Origin: an uncultured Bacilli bacterium
GTDB taxonomy: Bacteria > Bacillota_I > Bacilli_A > RF39 > UBA660
Length of the DNA: 41,971 nucleotides
Assembly: GCA_944358855.1 (NCBI GenBank)
Contig: CALVSC010000006.1
Coordinates: 1-41,971, forward strand
Direction of reading: 5' to 3'
The notes under the pieces were generated by a model, which did no database searches, was not told the DNA's origin, and saw only the letters and a list, made by a program, of their open reading frames with translations. A program made the translations under genes and the position numbers. Shown piece by piece: positions 1 to 8,741 of the stretch (its first letter is position 1; the number at the start of each line of letters is the position of its first letter).

Positions 1-1586
1 TAGGAAGTTTTAAAGATAGTTATATTAATAGCTATCTTTTTGTATTTTTATTACTAGATTTTGTAGCAATCACGACTTATCTACTAAAGCCTTACAAAAT
101 AAACAAAAAGTTTATAATTTACTTTTTATTTCTATTAACTTTTCTATTACCCTTATTTTCTAAAGATATCGTTTTCTTTAACTCTCATATCAAAATAACA
201 ATACTAACTTTATCAACTATTATTCTAGCCATTAACATGAATCAAATATTAAAAGAAAACACTCTATATAAAATTATCATAACCTCAACAACACTAACAG
301 CAATCACGAGTATTTTATATGTTTTCTATCCAACATTTTTTGAATCTATCTACATACACGCAGACTATGGGGACTTCTTCCTATCAAGTATCAATCGCTT
401 ATATGGAACATTAAACTACCCTAACTCATTAGCTTTATTTTCTTTAATAGGAATTATTTTAAGTTTTAAATACTTAAATAAAAAAAGATATAAATTTACA
501 TTTTATATAAATCTATTAGCACTTTTATTAACTATATCAAAATCTATATTAATATTTGCGGCCCTAATATTTATAATTTATATCATAAAAAACAAAGAAG
601 TAAGAAACAACATAATCGCCAGCATAATACCAATTATGATTAATTTAAATACAACAAGAGTATCCATTATAAATGACAACATATTATTCTTTCTATCAAC
701 AACCATCTTATTATTTATTATATATTATTTATTCTATTTACTATTAAATAAAAAACAAATAATTTTTTATCTACTAGCAATAATTATCATTATAATTTCT
801 CTTATTTACCAAACAAAACCACTAACAATAGAAAAAAATAACAATGAAGATATCTTCATTGCAGATATTATAGGTTTAAAAGAAGGAAATTATGAAATAA
901 AAATAAAACTAGATGCTGACAATTATAACGGTAATATCTATTTATATAAACAATTTATGCAAAACAATAATTTATCATATATTTTAATAAAACAAGAAAA
1001 ATTAAAAAATAATATAACAATAAAATTTAAAGTAGAAAAAGATGTAGACTATTACTCTCTAAAAGTAAGTAACCAACTAATGAATTTTAATATTGAAAAA
1101 ATCGAAATAATAAAAGGCAACAAAAAGAAAAATATCCCCGTTGACTATACTGTTTTACCATATAACTATATAAAACAAATAGAACAATTGAAATATGACA
1201 AAACCAGTGTAGGTAGCAGATTAGAAGTTTATAAAGTTTGTCTAGATATTATAAAAGAAAATCCATTACTAGGTCATGGATATGATTACTTTAAAATAGG
1301 AAACAGAAATACAGACGTTAATTACATATTAGTAGAGCACTCACAAATTATGACACTAGGAGTACAAAACGGAATTATTTCTATTATTATTTGGATAGTA
1401 TTATTAATAATGATAGGAATAGAAATAATGAAAAAGAAAAGCTTCAAGGATTTAGAACTAATACTAATTTTATTATTATTTATCTATTCTTCTTTATTTG
1501 ACTTTTCTATGTCATATCAATATTTCTTATTATTATTCTTTACTTTTAGTATGTTACTAACCAATAAAAAAAGCACTTCAAAATAA
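1..1586 (+). CDS. O-antigen ligase/polymerase-like membrane protein (5' end outside window)
   Basis: This is the 3' part of a polytopic membrane protein. The frame stays open from base 3 to the stop at 1584-1586, so the first internal Met codon at 237 is not the gene start; the hydrophobic reading continues upstream to the window edge. Many Ile/Leu/Phe-rich membrane segments are visible. About 110 residues between roughly codons 200 and 310 after the Met at 237 look soluble and beta-rich. They are followed by a GSRLEVYK ... ENPLLGHGYD stretch and an H-S-Q motif, typical of the large loop of the Wzy_C (O-antigen ligase) family. By family knowledge it would polymerise or ligate surface glycans on the outer face of the membrane; the substrate cannot be read. 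It is richer in Ile, Asn and Lys than its neighbours, as is common for surface polysaccharide genes. It ends in a terminator shared with ffh. Confidence 0.75.
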   Translation, partial: GSFKDSYINSYLFVFLLLDFVAITTYLLKPYKINKKFIIYFLFLLTFLLPLFSKDIVFFNSHIKITILTLSTIILAINMNQILKENTLYKIIITSTTLTAITSILYVFYPTFFESIYIHADYGDFFLSSINRLYGTLNYPNSLALFSLIGIILSFKYLNKKRYKFTFYINLLALLLTISKSILIFAALIFIIYIIKNKEVRNNIIASIIPIMINLNTTRVSIINDNILFFLSTTILLFIIYYLFYLLLNKKQIIFYLLAIIIIIISLIYQTKPLTIEKNNNEDIFIADIIGLKEGNYEIKIKLDADNYNGNIYLYKQFMQNNNLSYILIKQEKLKNNITIKFKVEKDVDYYSLKVSNQLMNFNIEKIEIIKGNKKKNIPVDYTVLPYNYIKQIEQLKYDKTSVGSRLEVYKVCLDIIKENPLLGHGYDYFKIGNRNTDVNYILVEHSQIMTLGVQNGIISIIIWIVLLIMIGIEIMKKKSFKDLELILILLLFIYSSLFDFSMSYQYFLLLFFTFSMLLTNKKSTSK

Positions 1587-1598
1587 AGAAGTGCTTTT
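1569..1598. terminator. Bidirectional terminator between the O-antigen ligase-like gene and ffh
   Basis: An 11-bp perfect inverted repeat (1569-1579 with 1588-1598) encloses an 8-base AT loop. It has A runs on the left and T runs on the right, so it can act on both strands. It overlaps the stop codons of both converging genes. Confidence 0.85.
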
Positions 1599-2904
1599 AA
1601 AATGGTAATTTCATATTGCCATTAGAAAACTGTTTCATCATTTTTTTCATTTGATCAAATTGTTGAAGTAATTTGTTAACTTCTTGTACAGAAGTACCAC
1701 TACCACTAGCAATTCTTGTCTTTCTACTAGCTTTAATAATATCAGGATTTCTTCTTTCCTTTGGTGTCATTGATAAGACAATTGCTTCTATATGAGCGAT
1801 TTGTTTAGGATCAATTTTAACATTATTTAATCCCATTTTTTTTGCACCCGGTAATAGCTTTAATAAGTTTTCGAGAGGTCCAAGTTTTTTCATTTGTTTC
1901 ATAGTAGATAAAAAGTCTTCCAAGTCAAATTTACCTTGTTGCATTCTCTTAGCAGTCTTCTCTGCTTCTTGTTCATCAATTGCTTCTGTTGCTTTTTCAA
2001 CTAAAGAAACAATATCTCCCATACCGAGAATACGTCCTGCCATACGCTCTGGATCAAACGAATCTAGTCCATCTAACTTTTCAGAAACACCAATAAACTT
2101 AATTGGTACATGTGTTAAATGACGAACAGATAATGCAACACCACCTCTAGTATCACCATCTAACTTTGTTAAAACAACACCCGTTAAAGGTAACTTATCA
2201 TGGAAACCAGTAATAACATTAATAGCATCTTGCCCCATCATTGCATCAATTACCAATAAAATTTCATCTGGATTCACTTCTTTTCTTATATTATCAAGTT
2301 CATCCATTAAAACATCATCAATATGTAAACGACCTGCTGTATCGATCAATACATAATCATAATGATTTTCTTTGGCATAATTAATAGCATTTTTACTAAT
2401 TTCTACAGGATTTCCATTACCCTCATCATAAACTTCTATATTTAATTGCTTACCAATTTGTTTTAATTGATCAATAGCTGCTGGTCGATAAACATCACAA
2501 GCTACTAATAAAGGTTTTTTAGCATGTTTTTTTCTTAAAAAATTAGCTAACTTTCCAATCGTAGTAGTTTTACCAGAACCTTGTAATCCAACAAGCATTA
2601 ATATTGCAGGATTACCCTTTAAACAAATATCTGCTTGTTCTCCACCTAATAATTCTGTAAGTTCATCTTTTACAATTTTAACAAATAAATCTCCCGGATT
2701 AATACTACTAGCAACTTCTTCACCTAATGCTTTTTCCTTTACCGTATTAGTAAACTCTTTAACAACTTTATAGTTAACATCAGCTTCTAGTAATGCTAAA
2801 CGAATTTCACGCATCATATCAGAAATATTATCTTCAGTAATTTTACCATAACCTTTTATCTTATGAATTGCGTTTTGTAAACGATCTCCTAAACTTTCAA
2901 ACAT
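1597..2904 (-). CDS. ffh: Signal recognition particle protein Ffh (SRP54)
   Basis: Ffh is the GTPase subunit of the signal recognition particle. It binds 4.5S RNA and signal sequences of nascent membrane proteins and docks with FtsY. The 435-residue protein has the N-terminal helical bundle (MFESLGDRLQNA), the NG-domain P-loop GLQGSGKTTT near residue 106, DVYRPAAIDQL, DTAGR and TKLDGDTRGG. It ends in a Met-rich M domain (MKQMKKLGPL through QFDQMKKMMKQF). The length is close to the family norm. The start has an AGGTGAT ribosome-binding site. It lies downstream of a HerA-like gene but has its own promoter after that gene's terminator. ftsY and ylxM are about 2.5 kb upstream on the same strand, a stretched version of the Bacillus ftsY-ylxM-ffh order. 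Confidence 0.98.
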   Translation of the reverse strand: MFESLGDRLQNAIHKIKGYGKITEDNISDMMREIRLALLEADVNYKVVKEFTNTVKEKALGEEVASSINPGDLFVKIVKDELTELLGGEQADICLKGNPAILMLVGLQGSGKTTTIGKLANFLRKKHAKKPLLVACDVYRPAAIDQLKQIGKQLNIEVYDEGNGNPVEISKNAINYAKENHYDYVLIDTAGRLHIDDVLMDELDNIRKEVNPDEILLVIDAMMGQDAINVITGFHDKLPLTGVVLTKLDGDTRGGVALSVRHLTHVPIKFIGVSEKLDGLDSFDPERMAGRILGMGDIVSLVEKATEAIDEQEAEKTAKRMQQGKFDLEDFLSTMKQMKKLGPLENLLKLLPGAKKMGLNNVKIDPKQIAHIEAIVLSMTPKERRNPDIIKASRKTRIASGSGTSVQEVNKLLQQFDQMKKMMKQFSNGNMKLPF

Positions 2905-2923
2905 AAATCATCACCTATTTGAA

Positions 2924-2952
2924 ATTATACAAAAAAATGGCTATTTAGTAAA
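2924..2952 (-). promoter_or_regulatory. Predicted sigma-A promoter of ffh
   Basis: On the minus strand TTTACT (2947-2952) is followed after 17 bases by TATAAT (2924-2929), just upstream of the ffh ribosome-binding site. Predicted from sequence only. Confidence 0.7.
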
Positions 2953-2975
2953 GAAAAAAACAGGTTTCCCTGTTT
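2951..2975 (-). terminator. Terminator of the HerA-like gene
   Basis: A 7-bp stem (2958-2964 with 2969-2975) with a four-base loop is followed on the minus strand by a run of T. It starts at the stop codon of the HerA-like gene and precedes the ffh promoter. Confidence 0.8.
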
Positions 2976-5359
2976 TATTGATTACCCTCTGGAGTAATAG
3001 AAATAAGTGGTGCCCCATTAGCATTAACAGCATTCATAGGATTCACATTTTGATTAGTTTCAGTATTACCCATATCAAGTGGAACTAAAGATGGTTCGGA
3101 ATTTTTTGGCATTGCATCATCCATAGGATTTTCATTAGAACTACCGGTAACACTAAAGGAAGCATTATTAGTATTCTGATTTAAATTTGTACTTGGCAAT
3201 TCATCAAATCCGCTATCATCATTATCACTTAATACAGCACCTGTTTCTTCTGTCATATTATTCACACCAAAGAAATCATTAGAAGAAGTATTTTCTGTAT
3301 TAGTCTGATCTGTAATAGAAACTAAATTATTAGGAATATCATTACCACTTTCACTATTACCATTATTCATAGTAGTACTCATACTATCCATAGAATTCAT
3401 AGGACTCATGTTATTCATAACGCTCATCGTATTCATACCATTCATAGAATTAGAATTTCCCATTTCAGGCATTGCATTATTCATAGTATTCATATTCTGC
3501 ATTGGATTCATCATATTATTCTGCATTGGATTTGACATCGGAGATTGCATAGGACTAGACATATTATTTTGCATTGGTGCACTCATTGTACTAGCAACTC
3601 CACCACCTTTACCATTCCAAATTTGAACAACATCACAGTTACCACTCCATGGTGCTGGATTAGGCATTTCAAGTTTACATATTAAAGGTATTTTAAATGC
3701 CATACCGAAACCTAAACAAGTTCCAGATTGTAAAGTCTTTTGCTTTTCAACAATCTCATCACTAATATTAGGTACCATCTTACGAATATAATCAACATCT
3801 GTAGGGTGGTTCATTTTAAATATTAAGAAATTAGAACACTGTGAAATAACTGTATCAGAAAGTTCTACTGGTCTTTGTGAAATAAGTCCTAAAATAACAC
3901 CATATTTACGACCTTCCTTAGCAATACGCTCAAATATATTATAACCAATTAAAAAACGGTCTGTATCATTTTGAATATAACGATGTGCTTCTTCAACCAC
4001 GATATGGAAAGGAATACTAGCTCTCATCTTTAATCCTTTAGCAAACTCAAAGACAAGTCTTGAATAAATCTTAGTAATAACCTTAGCAAAATCATCATCA
4101 ACATCATCTAAATTAAAGTTAACAATTTGATACTTTTTACCATTACTAATTAATAAAGAAGATAAATAAGCTTCTAAAGGAACATATTCAGCTACATCAA
4201 AGAATTTTGCATTAGGTCCAACAATTAAAGAATGTAGACGTACACGAATTGTAACAGCATCACCATAAGTATTCTCATTACGAAGCCATCCTTCACTAAT
4301 TAAAGTAAAGTTAAGAGCTTTCTCTAATGTATCAAGTGTATAGAAAACTCCACCCTTTGGTTCATAATTATCATACTCATTTTTTATAAAAGAAGAAACA
4401 TATTCTGTAAGTAAAACACTTTCAGAAAATTGTCCTTGAGAATCAATTAAGAAACATTCACGGAACTTTCTCGTATATCCTATACCTTTAACAGGTGCCT
4501 CCAAATTAAATTGTGGAGTAGAACAACTCGCTAAAATAGAAAATATTTCATTTCTTTTATTAGGAGAAGTTTCATTTGTATATAAAATAGTCATAATGGC
4601 TTTTGCAATTAAATGGTTTTTATAATTATTAGCATCCATATCTGTTTGTGAAAAGATTAACGCTAATTTTAACATTCTTTCAATAATTGGTAATTGTGAA
4701 TGAGTAGTAGCTTGTAATAACAAAGCCAAATCACTAGCATTAAGTAACCAAATAGGTAAACGTAATTTTTCACCTATACCATCTGTTTCGTTAGTAGTAA
4801 TAAAACGATAATGATAGTTAGGATTAATAGAATTTAGATTATTGAAAGCATTATAATATTCACCTGAAGAATCAAATAACAAGATATTAGCCTTATATGG
4901 AAATAATCTTTGATCATGAAACATATTTTGAAAAATACGAGAAACACCACAAGATTTACCACTACCACTGTTACCAAATATAGCAAAATGGTTACTAAAG
5001 AAATTATTAACATCTAAGTATACAGGGAAATCATTATAAAAAGGACTAACACCAAACTTCATATATCCTTCTTTATCTTCACCAACAATCATAGGAATTT
5101 CAGACTGATCAATAACCCTAATAGAAGCATCTAAAGAAGGTTTACGAATAGTACCTCCAATTAATCTACCATTAACAATTTCACCAAGAAATCGTGCTTT
5201 AACAATATCTTTATCTAAATCATCAACTTCTCCTAAAACTTTTTTATCTTTATCCTCAAATATAAGATGCAAATTCATTAAATTTACTGCCAAATTATCA
5301 GCATCTTTTAATCGAATATTTGCAGAATGATCACTTATATAAACGATTCTATCAAACAT
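2975..5359 (-). CDS. HerA-like DUF87 ATPase with Met/Asn-rich C-terminal tail
   Basis: This is a 794-residue cytoplasmic ATPase of the HerA/FtsK-like DUF87 group. A beta-rich N-terminal region (about 1-100, HAS-barrel-like) precedes a Walker A motif GNSGSGKS at about residues 129-136. A Walker B-like strand follows (IPFHIVVEEAHRY, about 450), then an ISQRP motif. Known HerA proteins form hexameric DNA translocases, often paired with the nuclease NurA. No NurA gene is visible here, so DNA translocation is inference. The last 200 or so residues are low complexity: first a block of Met-Gln/Met-Asn repeats (NPMQN, NSMNGMN), then an Asn/Ser/Asp-rich region. Such a tail is not part of the HerA core. 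The gene has its own strong promoter and terminator and sits between ylxM and ffh. Confidence 0.8.
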   Translation of the reverse strand: MFDRIVYISDHSANIRLKDADNLAVNLMNLHLIFEDKDKKVLGEVDDLDKDIVKARFLGEIVNGRLIGGTIRKPSLDASIRVIDQSEIPMIVGEDKEGYMKFGVSPFYNDFPVYLDVNNFFSNHFAIFGNSGSGKSCGVSRIFQNMFHDQRLFPYKANILLFDSSGEYYNAFNNLNSINPNYHYRFITTNETDGIGEKLRLPIWLLNASDLALLLQATTHSQLPIIERMLKLALIFSQTDMDANNYKNHLIAKAIMTILYTNETSPNKRNEIFSILASCSTPQFNLEAPVKGIGYTRKFRECFLIDSQGQFSESVLLTEYVSSFIKNEYDNYEPKGGVFYTLDTLEKALNFTLISEGWLRNENTYGDAVTIRVRLHSLIVGPNAKFFDVAEYVPLEAYLSSLLISNGKKYQIVNFNLDDVDDDFAKVITKIYSRLVFEFAKGLKMRASIPFHIVVEEAHRYIQNDTDRFLIGYNIFERIAKEGRKYGVILGLISQRPVELSDTVISQCSNFLIFKMNHPTDVDYIRKMVPNISDEIVEKQKTLQSGTCLGFGMAFKIPLICKLEMPNPAPWSGNCDVVQIWNGKGGGVASTMSAPMQNNMSSPMQSPMSNPMQNNMMNPMQNMNTMNNAMPEMGNSNSMNGMNTMSVMNNMSPMNSMDSMSTTMNNGNSESGNDIPNNLVSITDQTNTENTSSNDFFGVNNMTEETGAVLSDNDDSGFDELPSTNLNQNTNNASFSVTGSSNENPMDDAMPKNSEPSLVPLDMGNTETNQNVNPMNAVNANGAPLISITPEGNQ
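3340..3610 (-). repeat. Met/Asn/Pro low-complexity coding repeat in the HerA-like tail
   Basis: Short degenerate units reading M-Q-N/S-P-M-S or M-N-N/S-M recur about twenty times in the coding strand. This gives visible CAT-rich repeats on the plus strand. The repeats lie inside the reading frame and do not break it. Confidence 0.75.
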
Positions 5360-5396
5360 AACAATTCCCCTCTATTCTTACTCTATTCTATTTTAA

Positions 5397-5425
5397 ATTA
5401 TAACGTTTTTTCTAACAGTTGACAA
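5397..5425 (-). promoter_or_regulatory. Predicted strong sigma-A promoter of the HerA-like gene
   Basis: On the minus strand TTGTCA (5420-5425), a 17-base spacer and TATAAT (5397-5402) give a near-consensus promoter about 40 bases before the start codon, whose ribosome-binding site is GAGGGGA. Confidence 0.8.
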
Positions 5426-5432
5426 GATAAGT

Positions 5433-5459
5433 ATAAAAAAAAGAACAAAATTTGTTCTA
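5433..5459 (-). terminator. Terminator of the ftsY-ylxM operon
   Basis: An AGAACA/TGTTCT inverted repeat (arms within 5442-5458) overlaps the ylxM stop codon and is followed on the minus strand by eight T. Confidence 0.8.
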
Positions 5460-5750
5460 TATAACTTCATCTATTACTTTTTTTACATCATCTAAAGAAG
5501 TATATTCCATTGCTTTTATTAATTTATTTTTCTTATCATATAAATGTAATACACTTTCATACTCTTTTAGTTTTTCTACAGTATTATGTACTTGTTTAAA
5601 TATAGCATTACGACTAACATTTTCGTTTTCTGCCATTTCACCCAAGCTTAAATTCTGAAAATAATAATCTTCAAAATAATGTTTTTGCTTATCAGTAAGC
5701 AATCCTTGATATAAATCAAACAACTCTCCATAATAAACAAACTCTTCCAT
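5457..5750 (-). CDS. ylxM: YlxM/UPF0122 family DNA-binding protein, SRP-associated
   Basis: This 97-residue protein is of the usual size for YlxM (UPF0122), a sigma-70 region 4-like helix-turn-helix protein encoded next to ffh in Firmicutes and shown in some species to modulate the signal recognition particle. Visible signatures are LTDKQKHYFEDYYFQNLSLGEMAE, split by a turn, then VSRNAIFKQVHNTVEKL, the recognition-helix region. The start follows a GGTGGTG ribosome-binding site that overlaps the end of the small membrane gene upstream. It is the third gene of the ftsY operon. Whether it binds DNA, RNA or SRP here cannot be told from sequence. Confidence 0.9.
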   Translation of the reverse strand: MEEFVYYGELFDLYQGLLTDKQKHYFEDYYFQNLSLGEMAENENVSRNAIFKQVHNTVEKLKEYESVLHLYDKKNKLIKAMEYTSLDDVKKVIDEVI

Positions 5751-5751
5751 A

Positions 5752-6021
5752 TTACACCACCAACATAACTAAATCAAGCACTAATAATATAATACCTATA
5801 ACCAAATAAGTAATAGTCATCGCTTTTCTACGATAAATTATATGATTATTATAAGCCATAATAAGCAAAGTTATTCCTAAACACCCCTGAAATATAGGCA
5901 TCATTTTAGGACTAATAATATACCAAATAAATAAACCAAGTGTTAAAAAAGTAAATAATAGTTGCAAATTAATAAATAAAATATTAAATCTTGTAATTTT
6001 TTTTGGACTATTCTTTTCCAT
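5752..6021 (-). CDS. Small three-helix membrane protein in the ftsY operon
   Basis: I do not recognise this 89-residue protein. After a short basic N-terminus (MEKNSPKKITRFN) it has about three hydrophobic segments, at about residues 14-37, 43-58 and 67-89, and almost no loops. It starts one base after the ftsY stop and ends one base before the ylxM start. The two junctions look alike, with TAA, one T and then ATGGAA, which suggests translational coupling. Its place between the SRP receptor and YlxM hints at a role in membrane protein targeting or at the membrane site of FtsY, but nothing in the sequence shows function. Confidence 0.7.
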   Translation of the reverse strand: MEKNSPKKITRFNILFINLQLLFTFLTLGLFIWYIISPKMMPIFQGCLGITLLIMAYNNHIIYRRKAMTITYLVIGIILLVLDLVMLVV

Positions 6022-6022
6022 A

Positions 6023-7027
6023 TTACATCATATCCTTAAACAATCCATATATATATTTTTCAATATCAAACACTTGTAAATCTTCTTTTCTTTCTCCTAA
6101 ACCAATAAATTTAACAGGTAATCCTAATTGTTCTTTAATTGCTAAAACAATACCTCCCTTAGCGGTACCATCTAATTTAGTTAATACAATACCTGTAATA
6201 TTCGTAATTTCTTGAAATGCCTTTGCCTGACTAATTCCATTTTGTCCTGTAGTTGCATCAATAACCAATAAAGTTTCATGAGGCCCACCTGGTATAATCC
6301 CATCAATAACCTTATTCATCTTTTCTAATTCTTTCATTAAATTTACTTTATTTTGTAATCTTCCTGCTGTATCTACCAATACAACATCATATTTTTCATC
6401 TTTTGCTTTTTGGCATCCATCATAAACAACACTAGCTGGATCACTTCCTTCTTCTTTACCATAGAAAGAAACACCAACTTTATCACTCCATATTTTTAAT
6501 TGTTCAACAGCACCAGCTCTAAATGTATCACCAGCAACAAGCAATACTTTCTTGCCCTCATTTTTCATACGCCAAGCAATTTTAGCAATCGTCGTTGTTT
6601 TCCCAACACCATTAACGCCAACAAATAAAATAACAGTTGGACCATCTTCTTGATAAGTAATCTTACTAGATAAAACTTCATCATTAACATAAATAATAAA
6701 CAACTCATCAACAATAACTTCTCTTAAAAGTTCAGGATCACTAATTTTTTCTTTAACTGTTCTTTCTTTTAAACGATCAATAAAATCCATAACGGTATTA
6801 ACACCAATATCAGCCATAATTAATATTTCTTCTAATTCATCAAAATAATCATCATTAATCGTACGATATTTATTAGTTAAATTAGCTAATTTAGAAACAA
6901 ATCCCTCTCGAGATTTACTAAGTCCTTTTTCATATACTTTTATTTCTTCTTGTTGTTCTTGTTCTTCTACTGTTTCAATCTTTTTATTAGATTGAAACAT
7001 GTTCTTTAATTTATTAAAAAATCCCAT
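6023..7027 (-). CDS. ftsY: Signal recognition particle receptor FtsY
   Basis: FtsY is the membrane-associated GTPase that receives SRP-ribosome complexes. The 334-residue protein begins with an amphipathic MGFFNKLKNMF segment and a short acidic A domain (VEEQEQQEEI). The NG domain follows, with P-loop GVNGVGKTTT, DTFRAGAVEQL, DTAGRLQNK and TKLDGTAKGG, and it ends at GLFKDMM. I chose the ATG at 7027, which lies five bases after GGTGAT, over the upstream TTG/GTG codons that overlap that ribosome-binding site. The gene leads an operon with a small membrane protein and ylxM and has its own promoter. Confidence 0.98.
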   Translation of the reverse strand: MGFFNKLKNMFQSNKKIETVEEQEQQEEIKVYEKGLSKSREGFVSKLANLTNKYRTINDDYFDELEEILIMADIGVNTVMDFIDRLKERTVKEKISDPELLREVIVDELFIIYVNDEVLSSKITYQEDGPTVILFVGVNGVGKTTTIAKIAWRMKNEGKKVLLVAGDTFRAGAVEQLKIWSDKVGVSFYGKEEGSDPASVVYDGCQKAKDEKYDVVLVDTAGRLQNKVNLMKELEKMNKVIDGIIPGGPHETLLVIDATTGQNGISQAKAFQEITNITGIVLTKLDGTAKGGIVLAIKEQLGLPVKFIGLGERKEDLQVFDIEKYIYGLFKDMM

Positions 7028-7043
7028 AATAATCACCACTCTT

Positions 7044-7072
7044 ATTTTAACATAGAAAAATATCCTTTACAA
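7044..7072 (-). promoter_or_regulatory. Predicted promoter of the ftsY operon
   Basis: On the minus strand TTGTAA (7067-7072) and TAAAAT (7044-7049) are separated by 17 bases, directly downstream of the terminator of the AAA+ gene. Confidence 0.65.
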
Positions 7073-7075
7073 CGC

Positions 7076-7099
7076 GAAAAAAGAAGGAATTAACCTTCT
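7076..7099 (-). terminator. Terminator of the Clp-like AAA+ gene
   Basis: A 6-bp stem AGAAGG/CCTTCT (7082-7087 with 7094-7099) overlaps the stop codon and is followed on the minus strand by six T. Confidence 0.8.
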
Positions 7100-8709
7100 C
7101 TTCTTGGCCTAAATTGTATAATTTGTGCAGTATGAGGTTCCTTAACCAATGATTTAGCTTTATTTTGTTCAGCAAAACGACTACGTAAACGAGTTACTGT
7201 CTTTTCTCTTTGCCAACCATATAGTCTTTCACAACTAGAAATAGACTCACATATATCATCAACACTTACACTATCATGATTATTAAATGCAGCATAAGCA
7301 AATGATTTTTCTAATAAAGTCAACATTAAACTAGGATTATATTGTCTATCGGTTTGTACAACACCTTTAGAAGAACCTTGTATTAAAGTAGAAAAAATCT
7401 TTTCTTGCTCTTCTTCATTAAAATTAAAATATACACCAGTCATCACTTCGTATTTAGGAATACTTCCTTTTGCTATTTCCATTAACTGTTCATATTTTGG
7501 CTCATTTACAACTATTTTATCAAATCTTCTACGAAATGCATCATCATGATAAAAATATTCATCATATTCAGAATTCGTTGTTGCACCAATCATTCTAATA
7601 TCACCATCAGATAAATATGGTTTTAAAATATTAAGTAAATCTAATGCTTGTCCTCCAGCAGAACCAGCACCTTTTGCCGCATGTATTTCATCAATAAACA
7701 AAATAACATTCTTTTCATTTTGTAATCGAGAAATTAAACTTTTCACTTTCTCTTCAAACTCTCCACGATAACTCGTTCCAGCTACCAAATCATTAACATT
7801 TACTTTTAATACTTTATAATCTTTTAAAACCTTAGGAACCATACCTCTTTGAAGGCGATAAGCAATACCGTCTACAATAGCCGTTTTTCCAACTCCACTT
7901 GGCCCAATTAACATCGCAGATTTTGTAATTAAAGAAACAAGAGTAGAATTAATTTCTTTTTTCCTACCAATTGCAGGATCACTAACATATTTTTTATCCG
8001 TCAAATAATATCCCAACTTTTTGCCATCACTTTGTTCCTTACTGCCAACCTGTCTACCCTGTAATATTTTAATAATAGGAGGTAATTCCTGTTCTTGTTC
8101 TTGTTCTATTTCTTTTTCTATTTCCCTTTTAAAATCAGGATGACTTTCATAAAAATTCATAGTCTCAAGACGGAACTTATCTTGAACATCACTCGCTAAA
8201 ATTTGCAAATATTCTTTGTCACCCAAAGATTTTAGAACTATCTCGCCTATAATAGGAGAAGAATAATTAGGGTTTAACAAAAACATAGTTAATGCTGATG
8301 AATTAACATAATTAAAATAAATAGTCATTCTTTTAATATATATTTTAAATAAATCTTGATAAAAATCACTATTATCATCAACATTATCAGTACTAGCTAT
8401 CTGTTTTAATTGAGGAATAGCATGAAAAACAGAATCTAAAGAAATATTATATTTTTTTAAAATATTATCATCATCATACTCTAATAAAGATAGAAACATT
8501 GCTAAATCCATTTTATCTTTTTCATTTAGTTCTTTTCCTTCTGGTTCAGGTCCATCCAAAACACCTAATTGTTCAAAAAAATCTTTAACAGATTCTGATA
8601 ATTTATTTTCATTTGGTAAAGCAATATTTATATCTTTAATCCTACCATACCAATCAGCAGCGCCTCTTGCAATATCATAACATTCGTCGCAAATATGACT
8701 TTTTGCCAT
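7090..8709 (-). CDS. Single-domain ClpA/B D1-like AAA+ ATPase with N-terminal CxxC
   Basis: This is a 539-residue AAA+ ATPase most like the first ATPase domain of ClpC/ClpB chaperones. The P-loop GPSGVGKTAIVDGIA is near residue 267. Then come a pore-loop-like region (VAGTSYRGEFEEKV), Walker B ILFIDEIHAAKGAGSAGG, sensor GATTNSEYDEYF and arginine-finger DDAFRRRFD. No second AAA+ domain and no Clp-N repeat is present. Instead, about 250 N-terminal residues begin with a Cys-x2-Cys motif (ICDECYDIARG) and carry a Glu/Gln-rich linker before the ATPase. The ATG at 8709 is preferred because GGGGG lies 7-8 bases before it; the ATG at 8715 is too close. It could be an unfoldase, a remodeller or a ClpP partner; no ClpP-binding loop is obvious. 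It has its own promoter, divergent from RNase J. Confidence 0.8.
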   Translation of the reverse strand: MAKSHICDECYDIARGAADWYGRIKDINIALPNENKLSESVKDFFEQLGVLDGPEPEGKELNEKDKMDLAMFLSLLEYDDDNILKKYNISLDSVFHAIPQLKQIASTDNVDDNSDFYQDLFKIYIKRMTIYFNYVNSSALTMFLLNPNYSSPIIGEIVLKSLGDKEYLQILASDVQDKFRLETMNFYESHPDFKREIEKEIEQEQEQELPPIIKILQGRQVGSKEQSDGKKLGYYLTDKKYVSDPAIGRKKEINSTLVSLITKSAMLIGPSGVGKTAIVDGIAYRLQRGMVPKVLKDYKVLKVNVNDLVAGTSYRGEFEEKVKSLISRLQNEKNVILFIDEIHAAKGAGSAGGQALDLLNILKPYLSDGDIRMIGATTNSEYDEYFYHDDAFRRRFDKIVVNEPKYEQLMEIAKGSIPKYEVMTGVYFNFNEEEQEKIFSTLIQGSSKGVVQTDRQYNPSLMLTLLEKSFAYAAFNNHDSVSVDDICESISSCERLYGWQREKTVTRLRSRFAEQNKAKSLVKEPHTAQIIQFRPRREG

Positions 8710-8741
8710 ATACATTCCCCCTTAAAACAAAATGTAACTAT

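Noticed and set aside
3408-3626. Plus-strand reading frame inside the HerA-like gene
   Set aside because: It is the reverse image of the Met-rich repeat and has no ribosome-binding site; it reads as an artificial Ile/Phe-rich protein.
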